This document shows positions 52,903 through 64,000 of a stretch of DNA of 64,000 nt, one piece after another. Source of the stretch: Brasenia schreberi (Eukaryota > Streptophyta > Magnoliopsida > Nymphaeales > Cabombaceae); contig JAYKKT010000089.1 of NCBI GenBank assembly GCA_036023115.1, forward strand, positions 22,067,001-22,131,000. The letters are read 5' to 3'. Below the pieces are notes generated by a model that saw nothing but the letters and a program-made list of their open reading frames with translations, was not told where the DNA came from and searched no databases. The translations under genes were made by a program, and so were the position numbers. The first letter of the stretch is position 1. Each line of letters opens with the position of its first letter.

Positions 52903-54960
52903 CAACAACAACAACTAAGCCTTTCCCCATACTAGACGGGGTCGACTACATGGATTCTTTGTTTCCACATAACCCTATCATGTGCCAACCATGTTAGCAG
53001 TTAACTCACAATAAGCTAGATCATTCTTTATTGTTTCTTTCGAACACTTTTGTGGTTGTCCTCTACCTCTTTTAATACTTTTAAAATCTAGTTTTTCATA
53101 CCTTCTTAAAGGTCCTTCTTTTGATCTTCTTTCTATATGTCCAAACCATATTAAACGATATTCTCTCATTTTATCCTCTATTGGTGTCACTCCTATTTTG
53201 TTTCTAATAACCTCATTATGTATACGGTCTTTTCTTGTATGTCCACTCATCCATCTCAACATCTTCATTTCTATCACAGACATCTTTTGTACATGTTGAT
53301 GATTAACTGCCCAACACTCAGATCCATAAAACATGGCAGGTCTAATTGCTGCTCTATAATATTTAGCTTTTAACTTTAATGGTATCTTCTTATCACAAAG
53401 AATACATGAGGCTCCTCTCCATTTTAACCAACCAACATTAATTTTATGTGTAATATCTCCATCAATTCTTTCATCACTATGAAAAATTGATCCTAGGTAT
53501 TTAAAACTTTCCTTTTGGGGATGCAATGTGTGCCATTTTTAATTTATATGTCCTCTGAAGTAACCAAACGATTAAACTTACATTCCATATATTATGTCTT
53601 TGTTCTACTAAGTCGGAAGCCTTTACTTTCTAATGTTTCTCTCCATGGTTAAAATAACTTTTTCCTTAGACTCCTCCACTAACACAATGTCATCTGTAAA
53701 TAACATACACCAAGGTACTTTATCTTGAATATGTTTTGTAACCCAATATTAACTTTAAAGAAGTTTGTCATTCCTTCATGTGTCCTCACACATGTTTTTG
53801 CGCCATCGTACATGTCTCTTATAAGGTTTTTGTATGTTAATGGGATACCTCTTTTTTCCAAGGTTCTCCAAAGAACCTCCCTCTTTACCCTATCGTAAGC
53901 TTTTTCTAGATCAATAAATATTATTTGGAGGACTTTCATTTTTTCTCTAAAATGTTCCATAAGACGTCTCAAAAGGTGAATCGCTTCAACAATAGATCTA
54001 CTTGGCATGAATCTAAATTAGTTCTCTATTGTACTCGATCCTTGTCTTAACCTACATTCAATAATTCTTTCCCACAATTTCATAGTATGGCTCATTAACT
54101 TGATATCCTGATAATTTGCACAATTCTTAATGTCTCTCTTGTTCTTATATATGGGTATAAGTGTACTCGCTCTCCATTCCTCGGGTATCTTTTGGTTTCT
54201 CCATATTTCATTAAATAGTCTTGTGAGCCAAGTGATTCCTATTTCTCCTGGGATTTTCCAAACTTCTATAGGAATATTGTTTGGTCCTACCAATTTACCA
54301 CCCTTCATATGTTTAAGAGCATCTTTGACTTCATTCTTTTGAATACGTCGGTAGAAATTGTGGTTTATATACTTTTTCTGATTTGGGTAACACTCCTAAG
54401 CTAATACTAACATCTTTATTTTCATTAAAAAGCTTACAAAAATAGTTTTTTTATCTATTTCTTATATCATCATTTGCCACTAGAATTTTTTTATCCTCAT
54501 CTTTGATGCATCTAACAAAATTAAGATCTTTAGTTTTCTTATCTCTAGCCCTATCTATCCTAAAAATATCTCTTTTATCATCTTTTGAGTTGAGTTTTTA
54601 AAATAAATCCTTCCAAATTTTAGCTTTGGCTTCACTGATAGCCTTTTTCACTTTCTTCTTTACTTTCTTATAAGTCTCTAAAGTTTCACTAGTTTTCTTA
54701 GTATAATGTAATTTGTAACATGCCCTCTTTGCCTTGATTTTATTTTGTGCTACTTCACTCCACCACCAAGCTTCTTTTTGTACTGATACACCTCCCTTAG
54801 ATTCACCTAACACATCTTTCGCCATTTTCCTAATATGTATAGTCATATTATTCTACATATCACAAAGTGTACCAACATAATTCCAAGTATCTACTTGAAG
54901 GACTTTCTGTTTAAATATATCTTCTTTCTTGCTTTTGAGGTTCTACCATTTAGTCTGAAT
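52903..54960 (-). mobile_element. 5'-truncated RTE-type LINE
   Basis: On the minus strand it ends AAGGCTTAGTTGTTGTTG, the short TTG-repeat tail typical of RTE LINEs, not poly-A. Frames in order: KAKIWKDLF region (54598-54846), then RT with NIPIEVWKIPGEIGI and RNQKIPEEWRASTLIPIYKN (54018-54308). Next are FIDLEKAYDRVKREVLWRTL (53679-54008) and the C-terminal part YLGSIFHSDERIDGDITHKI, RMPAMFYGSECWAV-like and RLIWFGHIERR (52978-53526). The catalytic FADD region is frameshifted, and several stops and shifts kill it. The AP endonuclease is missing, the usual 5' truncation. The left (5') limit near 54960 is approximate. Confidence 0.85.
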
Positions 54961-55661
54961 AGCTCAATGCACTATTTTCTTTATTCATTTTTTTATTTGT
55001 AAATCCATAACTAAAAGTCGATGTTGGGTGGTTAAGCTTTCACCTGGAATTACCCAGCAAGAACAATCATTTGTATTTATCATGATTTCTAAATGCCTTA
55101 AACATTTAAGCTTTATGATGCCTTTTCCATAGTAAGTAGGCTTTGTAAGCATGCATCATGAAAGCTTGCTAAAAGGCCCACTCATCCTGGTATTACTCTC
55201 ACCAGAGCTAGAGTAATTGTAAGTTCTGATGGAATCTTTCACTTGGGGCCTATTTGCATAAGGGGAAAACAATATCAAAACCAAAACTCTCAAGCCAAGA
55301 CCTCCAATGATGCAAATACAACAAAAGAAATCGTGGAGAACAAGATTTCAAGGACCTTACATTTTGCAAAAGTTGGAAATTATATTTCCCATTAGGAGGG
55401 GTGACTATTCTCTCTCTCTCTCTCTTTCAACTTTCACCAACTCTTACTACTACAAATAATTTCATGAGTTGTTGTAATACTTCGACCAGAGCCAAAGTAA
55501 TTGTAAGTTCTAATGTAATCTTTCACTTGGGGCCTATTTTCATGCGAGGAAAACATAAGCAAAACCAAAACTTTCAAGCCAAGGTGTCCAATGATGCAAA
55601 TCCTGGAGAAGAAGATTTCGAGGACCTTACATTTTGCAAACACCTTGATGGATGACAGCCT
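54961..55661 (+). repeat. Tandem duplication with a conserved core (about 280-bp spacing)
   Basis: 55198-55376 and 55478-55645 are direct repeats. Both have AGTAATTGTAAGTTCT, TCTTTCACTTGGGGCCTATT, CAAAACCAAAACT, CCAATGATGCAAAT and GGACCTTACATTTTGCAAA. A CT microsatellite (55410-55430) lies between. The second copy has an open frame of about 70 codons (KVSNDANPGEEDFEDLTFCK) that I do not recognise. Bases 54961-55190 show nothing. Confidence 0.7.
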
Positions 55662-55991
55662 TATAATGAAGTTGATGCTTCAATATAGCTGTAGAAGATC
55701 GATGAGCAATCACCACTAATAGTCAATCACAAGGCTTTAGAAAAGGCTACAATTGCATAAGTGAAAAAATGGCATATAAATCACAATAAAGATTAATATT
55801 ATTCAATAGCCACAAAAAGGCTTGTTGAGAGAATGTACATGAGGAAATTTATAGAAGAGAAAGAAGAGAGGAGAATGAGTAGAGGGAAAGAGAGAGTTGG
55901 GAAAAGAGTCCAACCAACCCCTAATGGCTAGTCGGCTGGCCGTTGGGGCTGGCCCTTGTTATCACTTACTAGTAGCCCTGGTTCCATAACA
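55662..55991 (-). repeat. 3' LTR of the deleted copia element
   Basis: On the minus strand it starts TGTTATGGAACCAGGGC and ends CAACTTCATTATA, with CTATAAATTT as a TATA box and AACAAGCCTTTTTGTGGC downstream. It aligns with 58184-58548, which is longer by a duplicated piece in its head. Confidence 0.8.
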
Positions 55992-55996
55992 CTCCC

Positions 55997-57400
55997 TCAA
56001 ATTGATGGTACCATGACCGAAAGTTTGCTAACCAAAAACTGAAATCGTGGTGTTGATAATGACTTGGTGAAGATATTTGCAAGCTCATATTTAGATCTTA
56101 TAAATTGTAGTATCAAATTGCCTTGTAGATGCTCTTCACGGACGTAATGACAATCCATCTGAATATGCTTGGTGCAGTCATGAAATGTATGGTTGTTGGC
56201 TATATACATAGCGCTCTTGTTGTCACAATACATTATTAGAGTGACTTCCAATATCACTCCTAAGTCCTTTAGTAGTCGTCTTATCAGGTCAATTCAGTGG
56301 TTGTGTTGGCCATTACACGATACTCAGCTTCAATGGAAGAAAGAAACACCTTTTATTGTTTCTTATATTTCTAACTCCCAAGTCCTTTAGTAGTCATCTT
56401 AACGAGGTCAATTCAGTAGTTGTGTTGGTCATTACATGGTATTAAGCTTCAATGAAAGAAAGAGACACCTTTTATTGTTTCTTATATTTCCAAGATATAA
56501 GAGAGTTACCAAAGAAAATGCAATAACCTATAGTGGAATGCATATTATTTATATCACTATCCCAATCAGCATCAGTATGTAGATAATTGAAATAAAGATG
56601 AAGATGATAGAAATACTCACTTAGTTGAAGTTTGTCGAATATATCAAATAACCCTCATGATTGCACTCATATGTACATATGTGAGTACATGTTGGAATTG
56701 ACTTACAGTGTGAATTGCATGAAGAATATCATGACATGTTATGGTGAGATAAGTGAGTTCCCCAATCATTTGTCTGTAAAGAGTAGGATCACTCAACGAC
56801 TCTCCATCAACAAGTCATATTTTTTTATTACTTATCTCAGGTGTCTCAACAACTTTATCATCTATAAGTCCATATCTAAGAATAATATCACTAACAAATT
56901 TAGTTTGTGATAAAAAGAAACCTCTAACATCACGAGTTACCTCAATACCCAAAAACTAAGAAAGTTATCAAAGGTCCTACATCTCAAACATCTTACCAAG
57001 TTCTTGTTTGATTTGTTGAATCTCAAATTATCACTACTTGTAACAGTCATATCATCTACATAGAGAAAATTATAACAATACATGCAAAAGACTTTCTTAT
57101 AAATATGGTTGTGTCGGTATAAAAGGTAGTAAAACCATGCAATGTCATGAATTCAGTTATTTATTGAACCAAGCCTTGGGGGCTTGTTTGAGTCCATACA
57201 AAATCCTTTTTAGGCATAAAATTTGATCTCTTCAAGACTAGAAGGAGGTTTCATATATACATCTTACTTCAACCAACCATTCAAAAATGCATTCTTATAG
57301 TTGCCTTTGATCCATGGACTTGATTCTTTGTGCACCTTGTTTGCCTTGTAAGTTTTGACAACTTCAACTTTCCTTTTGTTGTGGCTTGAAAACATTAAGC
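55997..57400 (-). pseudogene. Copia reverse transcriptase-RNase H remnant
   Basis: The RNase H end is clear in one frame (55997-56257): YCDNKSAMYIANNHTFHD, TKHIQMDCHYVRE and ELANIFTKSL. Further upstream on the minus strand, broken frames give the RT motifs NAFLNGWLK, DVYMKPP and LYGLKQAPKAWFN (57150-57290) and part of the YVDD region with stops. Frameshifts and stops throughout; a duplicated 56270-56420 stretch (AGTCCTTTAGTAGTC twice) is also visible. It cannot encode an active enzyme. Confidence 0.8.
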
Positions 57401-58183
57401 GCACTCTGGCTTTGACGAGAATCCACATGACTAACTTGGATCTAGGTGTGCAAGCATGTTGATGAAGTATCCAAAAGGGTTCAAGAGATCATGGGTCAAT
57501 GAAGTATCATACAAAGATAAAGAAGAAGTTGATATCATTAAGATAGATCTTACGAGGGGTGCAAGTCCCACTCTAGATACAAGGATAACAAAGTATTATC
57601 GAAAGATAAAAAGAAAATTATAAGGAACAAACAAAACAACAAACTTAGACTACTAAGTAAAAAGAAAAATCTATGCTTACAATTAGAATAGGAATGAACA
57701 ATTTATCCCCTGTCACCCACTTCCTATTGTTTTAATAGGATGAACTTGGTTACCATCTCGCCTTACTTGCCATTTGCCATTGATTCTTCCATTTTGCATA
57801 TCCGAATCTCTTTTGGAATCTTCACTGGCTATACTATTTTTGAAGTTAACACATTTGTACATTTCGCAATTAAAACACATGATAGGCCCACCAAAAGGTT
57901 GCCATATTCTTCTTTTTCTCAAGTGTAGCATTAACATAATGTTCTACTTTTGAACCACTTACATAGCCCCATAATTTTTTAAAATATAGATAATTTTTCA
58001 AAGATTGGGCCCATGTTTTGTAATTCGAGAGTATTAATCAAAAGTTAAACCCTCCTTTTTCATCCATATTCATAGAGAAAATAAATATAAACAAGTAAAT
58101 TTACAGTAAAGTCAAGAACATGGTCGGCACGCTTCTCAAGACAATAAACAACATTTCTACGATCGAAAATTACTATGATACCA

Positions 58184-58548
58184 TGTAATGAAGTTTATGC
58201 TAAATGTAGCAGTATAAGATTGATGAGTGATCACCACTAATAGTCAATCACAAGACCTTAGAAAAGGCTACAATCTCATAAGTGCAAAGATGGCCCATAA
58301 ATCACAATAAAAATTAATATTATTTAATAGTCATAAAAAGACTTGTTGAGAGAATGTACATAAGATAATTTATAGAAGAAAAATAAGAGAGGAGAATGAG
58401 TGGAGCGAAAGAGAGAGTTGGGAAAAGAGTCCAGCCAACCCCCGATGGCTAGCCAGCTAGCCATTGGACCCCCAATGCCTAGTAGCCATTGTGATTGGCC
58501 CTTGTGATCACGCATGAGGGACGAATGGTCATGGTTCCATTTTTAACA
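58184..58548 (-). repeat. 5' LTR of the deleted copia element
   Basis: On the minus strand it starts TGTTAAAAATGGAACC and ends AACTTCATTACA, directly followed by the primer site TGGTATCATAG (58173-58183). Confidence 0.8.
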
Positions 58549-60014
58549 AGCTCAACATCTCTCTCTCTCCTTCCACCGACTCTTACTGTCACTAATAATT
58601 TCACAAGTTGTTGGCACTAAGAAAGGACACGTGAACCTATAGAAACAATCACACACAATTCAAATAATGAAAAATTATCAATCAAATTCTGAAAAAATGG
58701 AGTTACAAGGGGTAAAAGTCGGCGCCCATTCCTTGCAGCCACCCTCTCTCTCCTCTCTTTCACTCGAGTTTTCCAATAGGATAGGGTTTGATTTTATAAT
58801 GCTTTATAACTTGAATTCCTAATATGCCCATACTCAGTAAATATTACACCATGTGGCTCCTATTTGATCCAATAGGAGCTTAGTCCAATTCCTTTACTAT
58901 TCTTCAATAGAACCTTCTCTTCTTCCTCAACAATTCTCTTTTCACGGTTCTCTCTGCTAGAAATTTTCCAGTTCTTACTAGATTAAGTTTTCCTATGTTT
59001 TCTTGCATCCATTATGCAATTTATTTTGAAGATGAAAAGTTGAACCTACATTATATGGGAAACTTTTTGGGATGCAATCAATTGAAGATTGTTAGTAATG
59101 AAAGTCTCAAAGATTCAAAAGTTATTGCAATCTTGTCGTGTTGTTGATTGAATCTATGAGGATATGGAAGACACACAACATAGCAAACACTGAAAGAGGA
59201 AGTATAAAAAGTAAAGTGCTTAAATGCAAATGCTGAAACAGGCCCTTATTGGCAAAATATTCGACAAAGATTTGCACTGGTTATGGGCTTCCTCATGCAA
59301 TCGTGCTCCTCCTCTATCCAGCCCGAGAACTAGCTACGTAAAGGAAAAGTATGAGTGTCGGCAGAGTTCCTAGTTTTTCAAAATAATGCCCAACATTTCT
59401 CTAAATATCCTTCATTATGGTTCTTACAGCAACTAAGCTATTACTTAGATGCTATGGAACATGTGAGAAATGAGCGCCTCAAGTGCCAGACACAAAATCT
59501 CATCTTCGTGGAAGAGTAAGTAGCAGAGCCATGAAAACATGCTCCACTTGGAAACACATAAGTGCGGAGACTCAAAGATATCATGGTTCTCGCCTTATAT
59601 ATCTTAAACACAAGAAAACCAGCTGCGTGATCTAAAACAATCAGACACTGAACAATGGAGACAACGTATATGTCATAGCCACTAGAATGAATGAATCTGT
59701 ATAAGTTATTTAAGGGTTTGTCTATGTAAAACCATTCAACTCCTTGCAGTAAGTCACCGTTACATCCATTTCATTAGGGAAATGTAAACATAGTAACAGT
59801 CCAACAAGATCTACTTGTTTGGCGAGGGAAGAATCAGCATAAACTAATATGGGGTTGATGAACAAGGATCTGTTTTCCAGGAAGGCAAGGAATGTCAGTA
59901 TCATCAAATATTCCATATGGCTCCACAAGATTTACATGCTAACACAGAGATTCAAAGATACATTCAACTATTCTGGAAGAAGATAATGAAACAAGCTGGA
60001 TAAGCTAAACTTAC
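58549..60014. other. AT-rich region, no gene assigned
   Basis: No repeat end or protein recognised. A frame of about 30 codons near 59830-59940 (minus: EPYGIFDDTDIPCLPGKQIL) looks protein-like but I cannot place it. It could be an intron or 3' part of the RING gene whose exon follows at 60015. Confidence 0.4.
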
Positions 60015-60184
60015 AATTTCAGTGAAACTAATATCATAAAGACCCTCATCACGTGCCCACTCATCCAGAAGAAAATCTGAAGGTGCACGATATTCATTTG
60101 CGAAAAGCCACTGGCCCTCCTCAACTTTTCTACAATTTGGACATTGCATTGATCCTTTGGTATTGAAAGCCGAACCAATACAAT
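60015..60184 (-). CDS. Single exon of an RFI2-like RING-type E3 ubiquitin ligase gene
   Basis: The minus strand reads CIGSAFNTKGSMQCPNCRKV then EEGQWLFANEYRAPSDF and DEWARDEGLYDISFTEI. This is the second half of the RING finger (CPNCRKVExGQWL) and its conserved continuation in plant RFI2-like proteins, which transfer ubiquitin. The exon is bounded by an acceptor TTACTTTTAG and a donor GTAAGT, in phase with the codons. The first half of the RING (C3H side) should lie to the right, and the later exons to the left. I did not find either in the window, so introns may be long or the gene may be broken. It is the best sign of host genic DNA here. Confidence 0.75.
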
Positions 60185-61500
60185 CTAAAAGTAATAGAAG
60201 AATATAAAAGGAATCAGGGAAAAGAAGGTAAACAAGAAGTGTTGCCCCTTGTGCTCAGTTCATGAAACAAAATTTGGATAATCTCAGTAAAATGTCTAGT
60301 AATGGGATACGATTCCTCATATCTACCCTTGAAAGTAAAGCATCATAGCAAAAATAAACAAATTTTTTATTTATATTCATCGTTTCTTCATCTTATCCAC
60401 ATATTCATATTAGTGGGCTATTTTTCCTTAAGGATATTAACAAAATGTCTGATATTTATGACTCACCATATTTGACTTCCTTTGTATAAGTTACTGAGTG
60501 AATCTCTTAATATGTGTGATTACATATTTATGGTTTGCACTTTTGGAATTTGACACAGTTTTGTGTGTATTAATGCATATTGTATGACGTGTATGGATAC
60601 ATATTGCCATGGTCGAAATTTCAATAGGATACAACCTTGTATCATAGGTGGCTTGCATATTGTATATGATACATATCGATAGATATTTTCCATGATTGAA
60701 ATTTCGATAGGATACAACCTTGTATCACATATTTATCATTGTATCTAGGATACAGGTGTGTACTGGTGTGCATGGTAAGAGACAGAGGTGTACCCAGACC
60801 TGGACCATAGGTGTATCATATTGTACTGTAACTTTTGTTATCTTTTTAGATATACGTATTAATATGCACCACTTCATTCAAATCTTAAGAAATGGCTCAC
60901 ATATTGATACTAATAACATTGATTTGACATTTCCATTTTGCTTTGCTTCGTAGAAAAGCTGTTTCAAATTTTATAAAGTAATGAATTGTAAAAGTTTTAA
61001 CTTTTAGTTCTTATCTCCTACAATGCACATCATAATGGAGATTTGCATTGTGATACAATTTAGCATCATAATGCAAATTGTGAGTGTGCCTTAAATACAT
61101 CATAGATAGCATATTACCGGAGGCAATGGAATGGAACTAACAACACTGACAGATTATGATGACTTGGCACATTGCAAGGACAAGCCAAAAACTCAATAGG
61201 AAAGATAGTGTGCCATGGGGAAGCATAGGGTTGACTATGTTAAAACACAACTTAGTGGGTTGAGGAGATTACGTGACAAACTGTCTGTATCCCACGACTG
61301 ATGTTTGTGCTTAAACAGATACATCTCAGGATGGTACTGAAGAACATATAGCAATTCAATGTGCAGCTATTAATGACTACCCGAAATAGCAGAAAGAGCT
61401 AGAACATCAGTACCTCTTCTAGAACTAATTTGAGATTTTTCACCCATGCATAATCATAAAAACAGAAATAGGGATGAAAAATGTTGCAACAATGTGTGGA
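60185..61500. other. AT-rich region with a short direct repeat
   Basis: Possibly intron of the RFI2-like gene. GAAATTTCRATAGGATACAACCTTGTATCA-type blocks occur at about 60616-60647 and 60697-60728, in GATACAT-rich surroundings. No coding sequence seen. Confidence 0.45.
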
Positions 61501-61523
61501 AGAGCAGCTAAGCTATGTCACTT

Positions 61524-61630
61524 GGGTGCGGGTGCGGGTGCAGGTGCGGGATACTGCAAATTTCAAAAATTTTGGGTGCAGCGACACGGCTAGGGTATAT
61601 AATATTATATATTATATATAATATTCAAGA
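61524..61630. repeat. GGGTGC minisatellite followed by an AT palindrome
   Basis: GGGTGCGGGTGCGGGTGCAG, then GTGCGGG, is followed after AAATTTTGGGTGCAGCGACACG by a TATATAATATTATATATTAT-type self-complementary stretch (61597-61626). Composition is unlike its surroundings. Confidence 0.7.
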
Positions 61631-63185
61631 TACATAAATCAATCATAATACAACTAGTATTTGCTAATTTTGGGTGCACGTAGGTATCAATTAGCAAGTT
61701 CCATCATAATGATCTGAAACTTACAGTGATTTTACGAGCTACAAAATATCCAAGTTATAGATTCAAAGAGTTTCAATAGATGCTAAAGATTTTACGATCT
61801 GGACAACATTTCAAAATATTTTGTCAATAGATAAAGGCTAGAAAATTTGAGGATCAAATAAGGTTTATGTAAGATGCTAAAATTTGCAGAGTTTTCTTTA
61901 TAGAAGTCATTTTATGTATCCGATTTGATCCTTAATGTGTTAATGATCATCTAAAGAAATTTAGTTGAGGACTTGTGTTCGTTTGGAGAGGAACTCATCA
62001 ACATGTAAATCCCTAGGATATCTCTCTCGAGGAGATAGCACTCTTAGAAAATATATGCGATCATAGCCCAATGCCCGCCCTTACACAAACTTATGGGTGT
62101 TTAATCCATCGTAAGAGTGATTATATACTCATATCATTGCATTTAAATGTGATTGCTATGTTCCTCTTATGGCTTCTTAAATTGATTTAAAGGCAATCAC
62201 ATCAATCAAGAAAGGAGAGAAGTGATGATAATATATTTAAGCATAGAAAAGATGAGGAAGTATAAGATCCAACTTATATTGAGGTAGAACAAACCGAGTG
62301 ACATACAAGTGGTAGGTTCTCTTACCAATGACTTTTTGCATAGATTTGCAGTATTTCCTTTGCTTTTATGACGGATTGGAGACGAAGACTCCAAATATTA
62401 CAAATAAAATGAATTGGGAAAAGGAGAAAGGAGAGGAACCTGGCCAGATTCTTTCTCTTGGGCGATTTCTTCCTTCCTTGGTCGACGACTTGGGTTGCTT
62501 CCTCCCTCCTATTGGATGTCTTATTCTTCTCCCTCTCTTTCTTTTCTTTCCTCTCTTGGTCTCTTGTTGATTTTCTCTTTAAGTTGCCTCCCTTGAATAC
62601 GAGCTCAAGGATGGTATTTATAGACTTCTCAAGAAGTCTCTAGATCAAAAATATTCTTGGCATCTTTCTAGGATGTTCCACGATTTTGGGTTGGTCCATG
62701 GCTGATCTAAATTGGACCCAATCCAACTCGGTTTGTTGGTCCTATGGCTGGTCCACGTGGTCACATGGCTTGGTCCATGATTGTCAAGGTCCCTCTTGCT
62801 GCAACCCGTTCTAGGCCAGGCGTCTTGCTGCTCGTTTGATGCAATCGGCCTTGACTTGGTGCAACCTGCCTTGTGTTGGTGTGACTAACCTTGGCATGAT
62901 GCAACCTACCGTGGTTTGATATGGGTTGATCATGACTTAGTTTGACCCACTTTGGTTTGGTCGAAACTTGTTTCACAGCTTGATTGGTTTTGTCCACCTT
63001 GGTTCGATCAAGTTCGTTTTGCTTTAGTGAGGCTTGTCTCACCTTGGTTTAACTTGAATTAGTTGCATGGATAGTCAATCTTGATTTGACTTGATTCAAT
63101 CCTTGAATAGGGAGAATAAACACCGTATGCGGCTTTAAACCCCTGAGTTTTAATTCCTCAAAGATGCTTTTGCCAGTGTTGTCTG
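61631..63185. other. No gene seen; possible old LTR or promoter-like segment
   Basis: Minus strand 62560-62640 has TATAAATACC in a pyrimidine/purine-asymmetric setting. 62690-63080 has many TTGGTxxGATxxxxxxTTG words with TGGTGCAACC. This resembles LTR U3 plus leader arrangement, but no partner, primer site or ends were found. Confidence 0.35.
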
Positions 63186-63188
63186 ACA

Positions 63189-64000
63189 CGTATCGTATCG
63201 GGTATCGTTGGGCTCCATGATACAAGCGATACGTCCTTTTTTTTTGAAAAAAAAATCAATTTTTTTTTTCAAATTTTTTTTGAAGGTTTTTGCTTTCTGG
63301 ACTCTCTTCACTTCTCTCTTCGCCCCTCTTCACAAACACAGAATCTGTGAATCTGCTCGAATAACATGATCTTGCTTTCTATGGTATTGAGTCTATTGAC
63401 TATTGAGCAATATCCTATATGCTCGATATTGGTTCTGATTTGGAATCCAACATCTTGAACCTGGTTCGTGACAAACCTTGTTGAGTATTTACTATGTAGG
63501 GTTGCACCAATCTGAGCATGGGAAGTGACTCGAGCAGATTCACAGATTCGGGTCGTGGCATGCCCATAAGGTGTCATGTTGACCAACTTTGGTTTCTTCA
63601 ATGAGAAATCAAGGCTATCAAGCTTTGGAGTAGGGTTGGTGATTAAAAAAAATAATCTTGTTAAATATCACTATGTTCATTATATAGTTATGAGAAAGAA
63701 AATATCATATCGTATATGTTAACTAATGATATATTGGTAGATACAAATATGGATTTAAAATATATTTAAAAGATAATTGTTGTGCAGGAAAAAAACCTAA
63801 TAAAAAACATAATTTGAAAAACCCCACAAGTCATAGGTAAAAAGCTCTATACGTAAATAAAATAAATGAAAAACACAAACACAAAGGCGTCGGAGTTCTC
63901 CTCTTTTGCTGCTGCCTGATTAACCAAAAAAAATTTGATTTTTAAAAAAAAAAAATTTGGGGGGCATACGATACGCTCTGTATCGCACGATACGGTACGA
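63189..64000. repeat. Segment bordered by inverted GATACG-rich ends (incomplete)
   Basis: The left border holds CGTATCGTATCGGGTATCG and GCGATACGTCC followed by T and A runs. At the right window edge, A runs are followed by GGCATACGATACGC, TGTATCGCACGATACGGTAC in the opposite sense. The arrangement suggests a small inverted-repeat element cut by the window end. A related patch is at 6024-6083. Confidence 0.45.

Larger units (their letters stand above)
55662..58548 (-). mobile_element. Deleted Ty1/copia element, minus strand
   Basis: LTRs at 58184-58548 (5') and 55662-55991 (3') flank about 2.2 kb. The primer site TGGTATCATAG follows the 5' LTR and the polypurine stretch TTTGAGGGAG precedes the 3' LTR. 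Only RT and RNase H remnants are coding. Gag, protease and integrase are not recognisable in 57400-58170, apart from a frame with CFNCEMYKC. Flanks AGCTC (right) and AGCCT (left) are an imperfect possible target duplication. Confidence 0.8.

Noticed and set aside
55228..55260. Possible short regularly spaced repeats of CRISPR type
   Set aside because: Only two copies about 280 bases apart. The sequence is plant nuclear DNA, and no CRISPR array is present anywhere in the window.

Overview
The window is intergenic DNA from a flowering plant with a large, repeat-rich genome. Evidence for a plant: long-LTR Ty3/gypsy elements of the Tat type (two RNase H-like domains in pol), copia elements with an initiator tRNA-Met type primer site, an RTE-type LINE with a TTG-repeat tail, a hAT remnant, and fragments of recognisable plant genes (HEATR6-like, P4-ATPase/ALA, RFI2-like RING E3). 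The species cannot be named. I see no complete host gene. The only good host exon is an RFI2-like RING exon at 60015-60184 (minus).

Layout. 1-1921: decayed minus-strand Tat pol, cut by the window edge. 1922-4859: copia-type, non-coding LTR element inserted beside a hAT transposase pseudogene (4862-5831). 6094-7030: tail of a different Ty3/gypsy element. 7754-11217: Tat solo LTR with target duplication GGAAT. 11527-51632: a 40-kb nest whose outer shell is one old element (E) with target duplication CAACT. E is split inside its gag-pro remnant at about 15587 and 46157. Inside it, mostly on the minus strand, lie a truncated LTR (A'), an E-related element (D) carrying host gene fragments, and a Tat element B. 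B is interrupted by plus-strand element C, and the 5' LTR of C is interrupted by a nearly intact, recent 14.3-kb Tat element A (29419-43681, target duplication GCAGC). 52903-54960: RTE LINE. 55662-58548: deleted copia element. 58549-64000: low-copy-looking AT-rich DNA with the RFI2-like exon, several short repeats and a GATACG-bordered segment running off the end.

How the parts relate. A, B and C carry recognisable gag, protease, RT, RNase H and integrase in different states of decay. D and E lack RT, RNase H and most of integrase, and share the same replacement linker. Yet D and E keep an LTR head and polypurine tract like those of A and B and a conserved 3' palindrome. E also has the same type of primer site and the same structured U5 module. 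This looks like an autonomous/non-autonomous pair of families sharing cis signals.

Most unusual observations: (1) a segment of about 0.6 kb lies in opposite orientations in the two LTRs of E; (2) fragments of at least three unrelated host genes sit at the same place in two D-family LTR copies; (3) a U5 RNA-like module with covarying stems next to a second copy of the primer-site core; (4) an array of GC-rich hairpins in the A' LTR. Alignments were made by eye, so boundaries of decayed elements are good to roughly 5-20 bases unless a target duplication fixes them.
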